From: an uncultured Aquimarina sp.
Lineage (GTDB): Bacteria; Bacteroidota; Bacteroidia; Flavobacteriales; Flavobacteriaceae
Assembly (NCBI GenBank): GCA_947496705.1
Contig: CANMDW010000001.1
Span: 558,001 to 622,000 of the forward strand
Direction: 5' to 3'
Length of the DNA stretch: 64,000 bases
Notes under the pieces: generated by a model
Databases searched by the model: none
What the model was told of the DNA's origin: nothing
The model's input: only the letters and a program-made list of their open reading frames with translations
Shown: positions 1-8,119 of the stretch, piece after piece
Layout of the letters: each line of letters begins with the position of its first letter
How positions within the stretch are numbered: the first letter of the stretch is position 1
Program-made: the position numbers and the translations under genes

Positions 1-534
1 TACCCCAATGGTCTTTAGTGGTTTATAGAATATATTTTCCATCCAGTGGTAGCGTAGGTGGGCAGCAAATCCCATTTCCTTAACAGAATGATGTATCTTG
101 TGAAACTTCCAAAGAAATGGATATTTATGCAGTAATACATGGGTAAACCACTGCACAAAATCCAATAGTATAAAAAATATAACCAGTTGTGCCCACATCG
201 GTAAGCCGGAAATATCTATAATAGTCAAGCTCTTTGTCGAGATACCTAAATCCCCAAAAATTAAGCCCAACAGTTTATAAAAACCACTTATAGCGATGGC
301 AAAAACAAAAAAATTGAAATACATATAAAGACCATCCAGCCAAAAGTCTTTTCTAAAAACAGCTTGATTTTTCCGCCAGGGGAAGACCATTTCTAAACCC
401 CAAACCAATAATGATATAGCAGTAAGGCCCCAAAAGTAGTTTATATACCACGGAACTTCAAAAAGTATGGAGTTCCAGGTCCATTGCACACTATTCATAA
501 AGGCATCTATAAATGCGGTTATATATTTTTCCAT
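1..534 (-). CDS. Sterol desaturase / fatty acid hydroxylase family protein, C-terminus outside window
   Basis: Reading leftwards from ATG at 534, an open frame of 178 codons runs off the window edge. It begins MEKYITAFIDAFMN and has several hydrophobic segments. It then shows the histidine signatures of the fatty acid hydroxylase superfamily: WFTHVLLHK at about residues 129-137 and FHKIHHSVKEMG just after, which are di-iron ligands in that family. The rest of the histidine motifs would lie beyond the window. The enzyme would be an integral membrane oxygenase acting on a lipid; its substrate cannot be told. It starts 3 bases after the rhodanese gene stop, so it is probably the last-seen member of the sulfite dehydrogenase operon, although its job there is unclear. 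Confidence 0.8.
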   Translation of the reverse strand, partial: MEKYITAFIDAFMNSVQWTWNSILFEVPWYINYFWGLTAISLLVWGLEMVFPWRKNQAVFRKDFWLDGLYMYFNFFVFAIAISGFYKLLGLIFGDLGISTKSLTIIDISGLPMWAQLVIFFILLDFVQWFTHVLLHKYPFLWKFHKIHHSVKEMGFAAHLRYHWMENIFYKPLKTIGV

Positions 535-537
535 AAT

Positions 538-1518
538 TTATCCTTTTATTGTTGTTGTGCTATCCTGTTCAAAGGATAGCTCATCATAATAACTCCATTC
601 TACCCAGGAGCCATCATAGTTTCTTACATTTTTATAACCCAGTAATTCTGTTAGCACAAAGGTAGTATGTGCCGATCGAACCCCACTGTGGCAATAGGTG
701 ATAATAGGATGAGTTTTTGATACTCCCATTCGGTTATAGATCTTTGCCAATTCACCATAAGATTTAAATTTCTGTGTTCCTTCATAATCAATGGCTTCAA
801 CCCAATCGATACAGATGCTTTTTGGGATTCTACCTGCTTTAGAAGCTCCGATTTTTTGTCTTTTTCCGCTGAATTCATCGATGTTCCTGGTGTCCAGAAT
901 AATTTCATTTTCTTTTGAAGCGACTATTTCTTTAATCTCATTTTTGCCAATCCATACACCAAACGAACTTTTTTCTGGTAAGATAAATACTGAAGGAATA
1001 ATGGATACAGCTTTATTATTAAGTGATCCTCCAACTTTTTTCCATGCCTTTAATCCTCCGTTTAATAGTTTTACAGATTCAAAATCGTAATTTTTTAATA
1101 CCCACCACAAGCGGGCTGCATCACAGGCTCCTCGATCATCATATACTACAAGAGTATCTTCATTTTTAATTCCTAATTTGCTAAATAATGTTTCAATCCC
1201 TTCTTTTTTAGCCATCATTCCTTTATAAGGATAGGAGGGATCTTCAATATCGGTACGCCAAACATTTAGCGCTCCTTCAATATGTGCATTGGTATAGGCT
1301 GAAGGTTTTCTGAAGTCTATTATTTTTATATGTTCTTGCCCAGAAAGGATAATCAAATCTTCGGCCTCAATAATATGCTCGGTATTAACGTATGCTTTTA
1401 TTTCCATTTCAGTTGCAGGGATGTCTTCTTCCTGCACCTTTTCTTTATACCTGGTACAGGAAACAATCAATAATCCTAAAATTATAATATTACTCTTCCT
1501 GTAAATCATACCACTCAA
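538..1518 (-). CDS. Tandem-rhodanese sulfurtransferase lipoprotein
   Basis: A 326-residue protein with a lipoprotein signal (hydrophobic stretch then LLIVSC, lipidated Cys about residue 21), so it should sit on a membrane facing the periplasm. Two rhodanese domains follow (about 45-165 and 185-320). The first has DDRGACDAAR where the active loop would be, as in the inactive N-terminal domain of thiosulfate sulfurtransferases. The second has the catalytic loop CHSGVRS with Cys at about 276. Family role: moving sulfane sulfur between thiosulfate or persulfide and thiol or cyanide acceptors. The start overlaps the end of the cytochrome gene by 29 bases (an alternative ATG is three codons in), indicating one transcript with the sulfite dehydrogenase. 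Inference: it supplies or consumes sulfite/thiosulfate for that enzyme. Confidence 0.85.
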   Translation of the reverse strand: MSGMIYRKSNIIILGLLIVSCTRYKEKVQEEDIPATEMEIKAYVNTEHIIEAEDLIILSGQEHIKIIDFRKPSAYTNAHIEGALNVWRTDIEDPSYPYKGMMAKKEGIETLFSKLGIKNEDTLVVYDDRGACDAARLWWVLKNYDFESVKLLNGGLKAWKKVGGSLNNKAVSIIPSVFILPEKSSFGVWIGKNEIKEIVASKENEIILDTRNIDEFSGKRQKIGASKAGRIPKSICIDWVEAIDYEGTQKFKSYGELAKIYNRMGVSKTHPIITYCHSGVRSAHTTFVLTELLGYKNVRNYDGSWVEWSYYDELSFEQDSTTTIKG

Positions 1519-1969
1519 TATGGGTTAATATTTCTCGTCTTCCTTTTTTGTTAGAAGGATAGTTTGTAACCAGATAGTTGATGATGATGTGTTCATTATC
1601 TCCCAAATCCCATAGATTTTGAGTCTCCTGCATCCATCGTATGGTAGCGATCCATCGTTCTTCATTCATTCTATTCTGAGTAACTAGTTTTGCCGAATGA
1701 CAATTGGTGCAATTATTTACTACGGTCATCAATCCTTCGGCGTCAATGAGTCCGGTTCTCACATGGATTCCGTTTTCTATTCGATCTTCATCATCTTCGG
1801 TAACGATTGCATACGCAGCATCGGTTTCCTGTTTTTTGAAAGCTGATAATGTGGGATCTGTAATAAGATAAATTCCGGCAACGGCAATTATTCCAGCTAT
1901 AGTGAATACTACTACCAGAAATCGATAAATGGTTTTAACCTGTTGCCTGAATTGTGCCTCTTTATCCAT
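1490..1969 (-). CDS. Membrane-anchored monohaem cytochrome c, sulfite dehydrogenase subunit (SorB-like)
   Basis: A 159-residue protein with one N-terminal membrane helix (about 15-37) and a single haem-binding motif CTNCH at residues 87-91. The later Met-containing stretch RWMQETQNLW may hold the sixth haem ligand. It directly abuts the molybdoenzyme gene upstream (no gap), which is the usual arrangement of SorA/SorB-type sulfite dehydrogenases, where the cytochrome takes the two electrons from sulfite oxidation. Here it would stay tethered to the cytoplasmic membrane, with the haem domain outside. The identification as SorB rests on the gene pair rather than on the short cytochrome sequence itself. 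Confidence 0.8.
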   Translation of the reverse strand: MDKEAQFRQQVKTIYRFLVVVFTIAGIIAVAGIYLITDPTLSAFKKQETDAAYAIVTEDDEDRIENGIHVRTGLIDAEGLMTVVNNCTNCHSAKLVTQNRMNEERWIATIRWMQETQNLWDLGDNEHIIINYLVTNYPSNKKGRREILTHIEWYDLQEE

Positions 1970-3190
1970 TTATTTCACTTTTACAGCGATACGATGACAT
2001 GCGTTATTGAGATATCCTTTTGGGTTCCAACCTGGCAAAACCATAGGTTGGGAGACTCCTTGTATATCTGTGGCACGTGCCCATACCTCATAATATCCTT
2101 TCTTTTGAAAATCTATTTCAGCAGAAAAATGCTGCCATGCCAGTGGGTTTACAGGTTTTTCTATTGGGCATGCTTTCCAGGTAGCCCCAAAATCAATAGA
2201 GTATTCCATTATGGCAACTTCCAGTTCACCCGCCCAGGCGTGTCCCCTAATTTTTAATTGCTGCCCCCGATCAATCATTGCCCCCGATTTTGGATAGGTA
2301 ATGAGTGACTTTACCGGCATGGATTCTATGATGCACATATCTTCATCCTTAACATTCTCTCCAGGAGCAACTGGCTCACACGGTAGGCGATATGCCGTTC
2401 CTGTCATTTTGGTACCGTCATGCACTTTATTGCGGATACTGATACGGTTCACCCATTTACCAGAAACAGAAGCCGGCCAACCACCGGCAACTAGTCGCAG
2501 AGGATATCCATGAACCAGTGGGATATCTTCTCCATTCATTTTAAAAGCTAATAATGTTTCTTCCTGCAATGCCTTCGCCATAGGAACTCCTCGGGATATG
2601 GGCTCTTTGTTTGGATCTTTGCTCAGGTGCATATCTGCAGCATGATAACCAATATAAACAGCGTCATTTTTTATCCCTGCATCTTCCAGAACATCGCGTA
2701 ATCTTACACCGGTCCATTGTGCACAAGACACCGCGCCAACTGTCCATTGATTGCCCTTGGCCGGTGGATCAAATTCACTACGGCCATTCCCGCCACACTC
2801 CAATGTAAGTTGGTAGGTATATTGTGGAAATTTTGATTTTAATTCGGCAAGCGAATATTTTTTTTGGTGTTTTACAGATTCTCCGTCGATAGTTAATGTC
2901 CAGTTGGTGGAATCTATATTTGAAGGAATGAGCCCATTGTTTCGAATAAACATGTATTTATTTGGTGTAATTTTGTCATCTAATAGATGCGCTTTTGCCT
3001 CTATGTTCCAGGGTTTATCGTTTAGCACTTCCATACCTTTGTCCTTATTGAACATTTTGTATGGATCCGGATCCTGAAGAGCCAAAGGTTGATATCCTTC
3101 AGGCATTAAAGCCCCAAATACAATATCTGCTCCTATAACAGTAGCCATAGAACTTAATATCGTTTTTTTAACAAAATTTCGTCGTTTCAT
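1970..3190 (-). CDS. Sulfite dehydrogenase, molybdopterin subunit (SorA/SoxC-like)
   Basis: A 406-residue member of the sulfite oxidase family. It starts with a Tat-type signal (MKRRNFVKK followed by a hydrophobic stretch), so it is exported folded with its cofactor. The molybdenum-binding core includes TLECGGNGRSEF, where Cys at about 132 is the expected molybdenum ligand. A C-terminal Mo-co dimerisation domain (about 290-406) follows, with the typical RGHAWAG and EYSIDFGATWK motifs. It oxidises sulfite to sulfate in the periplasm and passes electrons to the cytochrome encoded next. It is first in a minus-strand operon with the cytochrome and the rhodanese. A GTAAC-N4-GTTAC palindrome lies 58 bp upstream of the start. 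Cofactor genes lie at 58-64 kb. SoxC-like versus SorA-like naming is uncertain. Confidence 0.88.
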   Translation of the reverse strand: MKRRNFVKKTILSSMATVIGADIVFGALMPEGYQPLALQDPDPYKMFNKDKGMEVLNDKPWNIEAKAHLLDDKITPNKYMFIRNNGLIPSNIDSTNWTLTIDGESVKHQKKYSLAELKSKFPQYTYQLTLECGGNGRSEFDPPAKGNQWTVGAVSCAQWTGVRLRDVLEDAGIKNDAVYIGYHAADMHLSKDPNKEPISRGVPMAKALQEETLLAFKMNGEDIPLVHGYPLRLVAGGWPASVSGKWVNRISIRNKVHDGTKMTGTAYRLPCEPVAPGENVKDEDMCIIESMPVKSLITYPKSGAMIDRGQQLKIRGHAWAGELEVAIMEYSIDFGATWKACPIEKPVNPLAWQHFSAEIDFQKKGYYEVWARATDIQGVSQPMVLPGWNPKGYLNNACHRIAVKVK

Positions 3191-3248
3191 GTAACTGATC
3201 TTGACTTTTTTTAATCTTTAAATTTAGTGCTTTTCAGTCTTTGTTTCT

Positions 3249-3262
3249 GTAACAAAGGTTAC
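3249..3262. promoter_or_regulatory. GTAAC-N4-GTTAC operator upstream of sulfite dehydrogenase
   Basis: The palindrome GTAACAAAGGTTAC has 5-bp arms and a 4-bp spacer and ends 58 bp before the sorA-like ATG. Three more sites with identical arms occur in the window, all before sulfur genes. The spacing is that of Crp/Fnr family sites. Proposed binder: the Crp/Fnr regulator at 52404-53036. Confidence 0.7.
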
Positions 3263-3379
3263 AATGTTTATTTGATTGGAGGTGGCAGTTGAATTAACAG
3301 CTAAAATCCAGTGGAATGATCAAAAAGTAAGTACTTGTTTTTGGAAGATATTTTTTGTGGTTTTATTATTTTTTTCAGA

Positions 3380-3391
3380 TGATATTTATCA
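3380..3391. promoter_or_regulatory. FNR/CRP-type site upstream of DUF6799 gene
   Basis: TGATATTTATCA, a palindrome of the TGAT-N4-ATCA class, ends 54 bp before the ATG at 3446. It is the same sequence as the sites before ccoS (10568) and Hsp20 (44847), so the DUF6799 gene probably belongs to the same oxygen-responsive regulon. Confidence 0.65.
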
Positions 3392-3445
3392 TCGTTTTTT
3401 TGCGCTCTAGAGAGTACATTGCATAGAATTAAAAAACTAAAAATC

Positions 3446-4039
3446 ATGAAAAAAATACTAGTAGTTTTTGCGTTAATGGCTCTGGGAACCACTACGCTAA
3501 CAGCACAAGATCTGGTAAGTTTTTTGTTTGTTGATGGTGATATGGTACAGCTTGCCGACAACGAACAAGTACGGCTTGAAGAGCCTATTATATTGCAAGA
3601 TTGTACAGTTCTCAATCCTGATGGTAGCTTTCAGACCATGGATGGTAAACAATTACGTCTCAAAGATGGAGAATGCCTTGATATGTATGGCATCAAATAT
3701 CGCAACGAGTATCAGTATAGATATAAGGTAAAAAAAGAAAACAAAGACCTTACACAACTTCAGAAACAGAGTAGATATGAAAATAAATTTCACTATGTAA
3801 AAGTTGATGGAGTGGTTTATAAAATAAAGAACCAGGCTCAAAATCGATTACGCAAACCATTTACCCTGAAAAACGGATTTGTGGTAGATCCATATGGAAC
3901 CTATAAAACACCAGATCTTGAGGAAATACGTCTTAAAGATGGAGAATGTTTGAATATGAGTGGTGTAAAGTTTGAAGGCATGTCTCAATATCGGAAAGTA
4001 CTAGGTAAAAAGAATAGAATGGCGCAAAAGATTAAATGA
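3446..4039 (+). CDS. Exported protein with two DUF6799-type repeats
   Basis: A signal peptide (MKKILVVFALMALGTTTLTAQ) is followed by two similar segments, about residues 22-85 and 107-180. Each ends in the characteristic run RLKDGECL(D/N)M.G, and I recognise this as the DUF6799 pattern. The open frame extends nine codons further upstream (from 3419), but the ATG at 3446 gives a clean signal peptide and a plausible distance to the FNR-type site. Function unknown. The protein is basic at the C-terminus (KVLGKKNRMAQKIK) and should be periplasmic. It is convergent with the cbb3 operon and followed by a shared terminator. The FNR-type site suggests expression with the oxidase. Confidence 0.72.
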   Translation: MKKILVVFALMALGTTTLTAQDLVSFLFVDGDMVQLADNEQVRLEEPIILQDCTVLNPDGSFQTMDGKQLRLKDGECLDMYGIKYRNEYQYRYKVKKENKDLTQLQKQSRYENKFHYVKVDGVVYKIKNQAQNRLRKPFTLKNGFVVDPYGTYKTPDLEEIRLKDGECLNMSGVKFEGMSQYRKVLGKKNRMAQKIK

Positions 4040-4077
4040 TTTGATTGTATAAAAATGAAGTTCTAAGAGAGTTAAAG

Positions 4078-4121
4078 CCTTTCGACCTAGCTTTTTTGAG
4101 TGATTGTCGAAAGGTTTTTTT
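4078..4121. terminator. Hairpin terminator between convergent genes
   Basis: The 9-bp stem CCTTTCGAC (4078-4086) / GTCGAAAGG (4106-4114) is followed by seven T on the plus strand. It lies between the DUF6799 gene and the convergent end of the cbb3 operon. The T-run favours termination of the plus-strand gene. Confidence 0.7.
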
Positions 4122-4122
4122 G

Positions 4123-4824
4123 TTAATGACACTCAAAATCGGCAGAAACCATTTCAACAGCAGGTTTTGGAGAGAGGTAAGGGATCCCTAATCCGAGGCC
4201 ACGTACAACAAATAGTAATCCAATCAAAATTACTATTATGGGTATCGCTTTTTGAATGCGTTGTCGTACTTTTGCTGTAAGGAAATTTCCGCCATAAACT
4301 GTGATGGTCATTAGAGGGATGGTTCCTAATCCAAAAAAGAGCATATATAGACTACCTTCAAGAATATGGCCCGAGGCGATAGCTCCAAAAACTGCCATAT
4401 AGACCAGGCCACAAGGTAAAAAACCGTTTAAGAATCCAATAGTAAGAAATGTATCGGGAGTTTTCTTTTTGAGTGCTGTACCTAAGGCATTTTTAATTCT
4501 GGCTATAATTCTATAGATGGGTTTTGAGAAGTTGTATTTCATCAATATTTGGGAAGGAATCAAAACTACAATAATCATCAAGACCCCAATAGCAATTGAT
4601 AATTTTTGCTGCATTCCGAAAATGTTTAAGCTTTTACCAACTATTCCAAAGAAGAGCCCAATACAACTATATGCCAGTAGCCGGCCCAAATGATATAAGA
4701 AAATTTGAAAGAATTTCTTTAGATCATTTTTGTGATTCACAGGTAGCATAAATGCAATAGGGCCACACATTCCCACACAGTGAAAACTTCCTAATAGCCC
4801 TAATATAAATGCTGATGCTACCAT
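4123..4824 (-). CDS. SafE/DsbD_2-type membrane protein of the cbb3 assembly cluster
   Basis: A 233-residue protein of six or so membrane helices beginning with the motif GLLGSFHCVGMCGPI, which marks the TauE/SafE-like, DsbD_2 (UreH-type) family. The Cys/His in FHCVGMC and a second GFLNGFLPCGLVYMAV could bind or pass a metal or thiol electrons. Proteins of this family sit regularly at the end of ccoNOP-GHIS clusters and are thought to help cytochrome or copper assembly; that role is inferred here from position. It abuts ccoH with no gap. The C-terminus ends with ECH. Confidence 0.8.
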   Translation of the reverse strand: MVASAFILGLLGSFHCVGMCGPIAFMLPVNHKNDLKKFFQIFLYHLGRLLAYSCIGLFFGIVGKSLNIFGMQQKLSIAIGVLMIIVVLIPSQILMKYNFSKPIYRIIARIKNALGTALKKKTPDTFLTIGFLNGFLPCGLVYMAVFGAIASGHILEGSLYMLFFGLGTIPLMTITVYGGNFLTAKVRQRIQKAIPIIVILIGLLFVVRGLGLGIPYLSPKPAVEMVSADFECH

Positions 4825-5271
4825 TTAATATGTAAATGATTCTTTAAATAAATACAAAGTATTCTCATACTCCCAATCGATAGTAATGTTCCAGCGACCT
4901 TCTAGTATATGCTCGTCTTTAATAATCATTTCTGAACCAGACAATGAAATAGGAATTTCAAAATCCAGTCTTTTATCGGAAGGCCTGTATAAGGATATGG
5001 TTCCTGTGATATTTGTATAGCTTTTGTCTTCGGGGAAGGTAATCACTAATCCTTCACTAGCTTTTTTGACTGCAACATTGTTTTCTAAAGCTTTTGCGTT
5101 TTTTTCAGCATTGATTTCTTTCTGAAAAGCAAGTTCTTGTTTGTAATAATCCTTTGTAACCAGATCGTGTTCATACTTCTTATCAGTATTCATTTTTATA
5201 ACAAAGTACATAATAAAGGAAATGAATCCTATAAAAGCAAGTACGATGGCTGTTCCCCAGTTTATTTTCAT
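4825..5271 (-). CDS. ccoH: FixH/CcoH family cbb3 oxidase assembly protein
   Basis: A 148-residue protein with one N-terminal membrane helix (about 7-26) followed by NTDKKYEHDLVTKDYYKQEL, typical of FixH. The remainder is a small periplasmic beta-rich domain. FixH/CcoH helps assemble the cbb3 oxidase together with CcoG, CcoI and CcoS. It lies between ccoG and the SafE-type gene in the same direction. The gap to ccoG is 135 bp and holds an imperfect long inverted repeat, so it may have its own transcript end or start. Confidence 0.85.
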   Translation of the reverse strand: MKINWGTAIVLAFIGFISFIMYFVIKMNTDKKYEHDLVTKDYYKQELAFQKEINAEKNAKALENNVAVKKASEGLVITFPEDKSYTNITGTISLYRPSDKRLDFEIPISLSGSEMIIKDEHILEGRWNITIDWEYENTLYLFKESFTY

Positions 5272-5290
5272 TTTTTTAGTTTTTGAGTGT

Positions 5291-5398
5291 GTGAGTTAAT
5301 GAGTATCTGAGTAATTGAGGGGTGAGTATACATGATTTCTATTTCTGAACTCATCATTGTAATATTTTTTCTCAATTAGTTATCGCTCAAAGACTCAC
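5291..5398. repeat. Imperfect 28-bp inverted repeat between ccoG and ccoH
   Basis: The left arm at 5291-5319 starts GTGAGT and ends AATTGAG. The right arm at 5371-5398 starts CTCAATT and ends ACTCAC. The arms are partly complementary, with about 51 bases between them. It could fold as a long mRNA hairpin within the cco operon; no coding content was seen. Confidence 0.4.
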
Positions 5399-5406
5399 AT
5401 ACCATT

Positions 5407-6828
5407 TTATTTATAACTCCTGGGGCCTAAAAAGGCAGCAGTTGTCGTTTCTATCAATTCGTTATTACTATATACGCCTATTTTCAGTTTATCCTTATCA
5501 CCACTCAAAGCTGAGGCATTTACTTCGATAAATAAAGTACCTTCTGCAAGGCCTTGTTTTGGTACAATGAAATTCTGATGTGTTACGAGCTCAATAGTTC
5601 CTTTATGGGACAATAATTCAAAATGAACATTTTCAATTGCTGATGTGGTTTTATTAACCAGTTTATAAGTGTATACATTGCTGATGATATTATTGTCTTT
5701 TCGTTCATACAATTGCCCTGGTAATCGTAAGATATTTGCTTCTACATCATTTCTTAAAAATGACATTCCCAGGAAAACCCCAATTAGAATTATTAGAACA
5801 GCGCTATACCCTTTTAACCGTGGTGTAAATTTGAATGTTGCTTTTTTGGCGATATTATCTTCGCTGGCGTATCGTATTAATCCTTTGGGAAGATTTACAT
5901 TTTCCATGATATGATCACATGCATCGATACAGGCGGTGCAGTTTACGCATTCCAGCTGTGTTCCGTTTCGAATGTCAATTCCCGTAGGACAAACGTGAAC
6001 GCATTGAAAACAATCAATACAATCTCCTTTTCCGGTAGATGGGCGATCTTCATTTTTTTTAAACTTAGCTCGTCCCGCTTCTTTTTCCCCTCGTTTATAA
6101 TCATAGGCAACAACTATAGATTTAGAATCCAGTAGTACTCCCTGTAATCGTCCATAAGGACAAGCGATGATACAAACTTGTTCTCTAAACCATGCAAAGA
6201 CAAAATAGAAAACAGCGGTAAATATGAGTAGGGAGACCAAGGTGCTCACATGTTGAAAAGGCCCATCTATAATATATCGTAATAGTTGATCACTACCGAT
6301 GAGGTAAGCTAAAAATATATTGGCAATTAAGAAGGAGATGATGAAGAATAGGATCCATTTGATAGTACGTTTTCTAATTTTTTCAGCATTCCAGGGCTGT
6401 TTGGCAAGTCGTATTTGTTTTCCGCGATCCCCATCGATCCAGTATTCTATTCTACGGAAAACCATTTCCATAAATATAGTCTGCGGACATATCCAACCAC
6501 AAAAAATTCTACCAAAAGCAACGGTAAACAACGTAACAAAAATCACACCTATGATCATCGAAATAACAAACAGGTGAAAATCCTGAGGCCAAAACGGAGC
6601 TCCGAAGATATTAAAACGCCGTTCTAAAACATTGAATAGTAAGAACTGATTTCCGTTAATTTTAATGAAAGGAGCCGAAAACAGAAATATCAATAACCCA
6701 TAACTTACCCATTTGCGATAGGTATAATACTTACCACTAGGTTTTTTGGGATACACCCAGGCGCGCTTGCCTTCTTCGTTGATGGTTCCGATAGCATCTC
6801 TGAATTTTTCGTTTGTTGGTGTTTCCAA
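5407..6828 (-). CDS. ccoG: CcoG (FixG/RdxA) cbb3 oxidase accessory ferredoxin-like protein
   Basis: A 473-residue membrane protein. Membrane helices lie at about 42-62, 85-110, 155-180, 195-215 and 335-355. A polyferredoxin-like region has CGWICPQ, IACPYGR and a cytoplasmic double cluster region CIDCFQCVHVCP ... CVNCTACIDACD. The C-terminal 110 residues form a periplasmic Ig-like FixG domain. CcoG is linked in other bacteria to copper (Cu2+ to Cu+) handling during cbb3 assembly. It lies downstream of ccoP, after a 144-bp gap that holds a GC-rich hairpin repeat. Confidence 0.92.
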   Translation of the reverse strand: METPTNEKFRDAIGTINEEGKRAWVYPKKPSGKYYTYRKWVSYGLLIFLFSAPFIKINGNQFLLFNVLERRFNIFGAPFWPQDFHLFVISMIIGVIFVTLFTVAFGRIFCGWICPQTIFMEMVFRRIEYWIDGDRGKQIRLAKQPWNAEKIRKRTIKWILFFIISFLIANIFLAYLIGSDQLLRYIIDGPFQHVSTLVSLLIFTAVFYFVFAWFREQVCIIACPYGRLQGVLLDSKSIVVAYDYKRGEKEAGRAKFKKNEDRPSTGKGDCIDCFQCVHVCPTGIDIRNGTQLECVNCTACIDACDHIMENVNLPKGLIRYASEDNIAKKATFKFTPRLKGYSAVLIILIGVFLGMSFLRNDVEANILRLPGQLYERKDNNIISNVYTYKLVNKTTSAIENVHFELLSHKGTIELVTHQNFIVPKQGLAEGTLFIEVNASALSGDKDKLKIGVYSNNELIETTTAAFLGPRSYK

Positions 6829-6863
6829 TGTGTTTATTGTCTATTTTTATTATTTATTTACCA

Positions 6864-6893
6864 CGAACCTGCCTTGTCGGCAGACAGGTGCAC
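6864..6893. repeat. GC-rich hairpin repeat between ccoP and ccoG
   Basis: A short palindromic stretch (ACCTGCC...GGCAGACAGGT with nested GCC/GGC pairing) in otherwise AT-rich DNA. Similar CCTGCC/GGCAGG hairpins occur at 60282-60490. It resembles the dispersed hairpins common between flavobacterial genes. It may stabilise the upstream ccoNOQP mRNA or partly terminate it. Confidence 0.45.
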
Positions 6894-6972
6894 GAATAAT
6901 TTTTATAGGTAAGCCTCTTCATTCAAACTTTAATCGGTTACGCGCAGATATATTCTTCTCTCCGAGGGCGGA

Positions 6973-7932
6973 TTAAGGTATTTTCATTACTACCGCAGTC
7001 GAATCTGAAACGGTTTCAGGATTTTCTTCTGCAGGCGTTTCGTCTTTTGGTGCATCGGGATCTACCCAGATCTCACCCTCGGCCTCTTTAGGCTCTGCAG
7101 GAGTAGTACCAACCAATGTGATTATATAACTTGCTACCTGAGCCATCTCGGCAGGTTTGAGCGTTTGTTTCCAGGCGACCATTCCTTTTCCGTCTCTTCC
7201 TCCTTCAGAAATAGTTTGGAATACATTTTTGATACCTCCTCCCAGAATCCAATATTCATCGGTAAGATTAGGGCCAATACCGCCACCACCATCAGCTTTA
7301 TGACAGGCTACACAGTTGGTGGTGAAAACTGCTTTTCCTGCGCTGATATCGGAAGCTTCAGTTAATAGTGTAACCGTATTTATATCTACAAGATCTTTAG
7401 CTGTTTTTTTATATTCTTCTATTGCGATTAGTGCTTCTGCTACTTCAGTTTCATATTCTTCGGTCTGAGTGTAATCATTAAAAATGTGAAAACGTGCTAA
7501 ATAAACTACTCCAAACAGAATGGTAGCATAGAAACCATATACCCACCATGGCGGAAGATTGTTATCCAGTTCTTGAATCCCATCATAATTATGGTCCAGA
7601 ATGATCTCGCCTTCTTCTTCGACAGGTTTGCTATCTAATAGTTTTAAATAGATATTTTTAATCCATCTGAATTGTTTTTCTTTTCTAGCCTTTTCTGCCA
7701 CAAGATAACGCTCTTGTGCATCAGGTTTTAGTGACCGAAATAAGATACTTCTTAGGGCTTCTAAACTAATTTCTATAGCAACGGTAAATAACAAAATCAT
7801 TCCTAATACTAACCATGTTAGGGGTTGTGCAATGAATGCAGATTGTTCTCCTGATTCGACAGTGAGTTCTATTAATATATAAGCGATACCTAAAAAGGCA
7901 AGCACTCTTAAATAAGATGAAGTACTTCTCAT
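6973..7932 (-). CDS. ccoP: cbb3 oxidase subunit III, single-haem CcoP
   Basis: A 319-residue protein with membrane helices at about 12-28, 38-56 and 128-147. The periplasmic cytochrome c domain has one haem motif CVACHKADGGGG at about 207-211 and a later GMVAWK Met ligand. Proteobacterial CcoP normally carries two CxxCH motifs; only one is present here. The C-terminal 45 residues are acidic and Pro-rich. The PPWWVYGFYATILFGVVY segment is the usual CcoP membrane anchor. It overlaps the ccoQ end by 4 bases. It feeds electrons from a soluble or membrane cytochrome to CcoO. Confidence 0.9.
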   Translation of the reverse strand: MRSTSSYLRVLAFLGIAYILIELTVESGEQSAFIAQPLTWLVLGMILLFTVAIEISLEALRSILFRSLKPDAQERYLVAEKARKEKQFRWIKNIYLKLLDSKPVEEEGEIILDHNYDGIQELDNNLPPWWVYGFYATILFGVVYLARFHIFNDYTQTEEYETEVAEALIAIEEYKKTAKDLVDINTVTLLTEASDISAGKAVFTTNCVACHKADGGGGIGPNLTDEYWILGGGIKNVFQTISEGGRDGKGMVAWKQTLKPAEMAQVASYIITLVGTTPAEPKEAEGEIWVDPDAPKDETPAEENPETVSDSTAVVMKIP

Positions 7933-8114
7933 AATTGTATATCGTTTTCAGTTTCTAATGGAATTTGACTTACCTCTTTGATATGTTCTTTTTTTGCGGT
8001 GAGTACCCACCAGAATAATGCGGCAAAGAAGATGAAAAAGATAAGTAGTGAGATCATAGGATAAATTTCTATACCTTCAATATTTTCCATGTGACCTTTT
8101 ATAAATTTTAGCAT
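7929..8114 (-). CDS. ccoQ: CcoQ/FixQ-type small cbb3 oxidase subunit
   Basis: A 61-residue protein with one membrane helix (about 19-38) and a charged tail with TAKKEHIKEVSQIPLE. Its size, topology and position between the fused ccoNO and ccoP identify it as CcoQ, which stabilises the assembled oxidase. Start 5 bases after the ccoNO stop; 4-base overlap with ccoP, so translation is probably coupled. Confidence 0.85.
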   Translation of the reverse strand: MLKFIKGHMENIEGIEIYPMISLLIFFIFFAALFWWVLTAKKEHIKEVSQIPLETENDIQL

Positions 8115-8119
8115 GGCGT

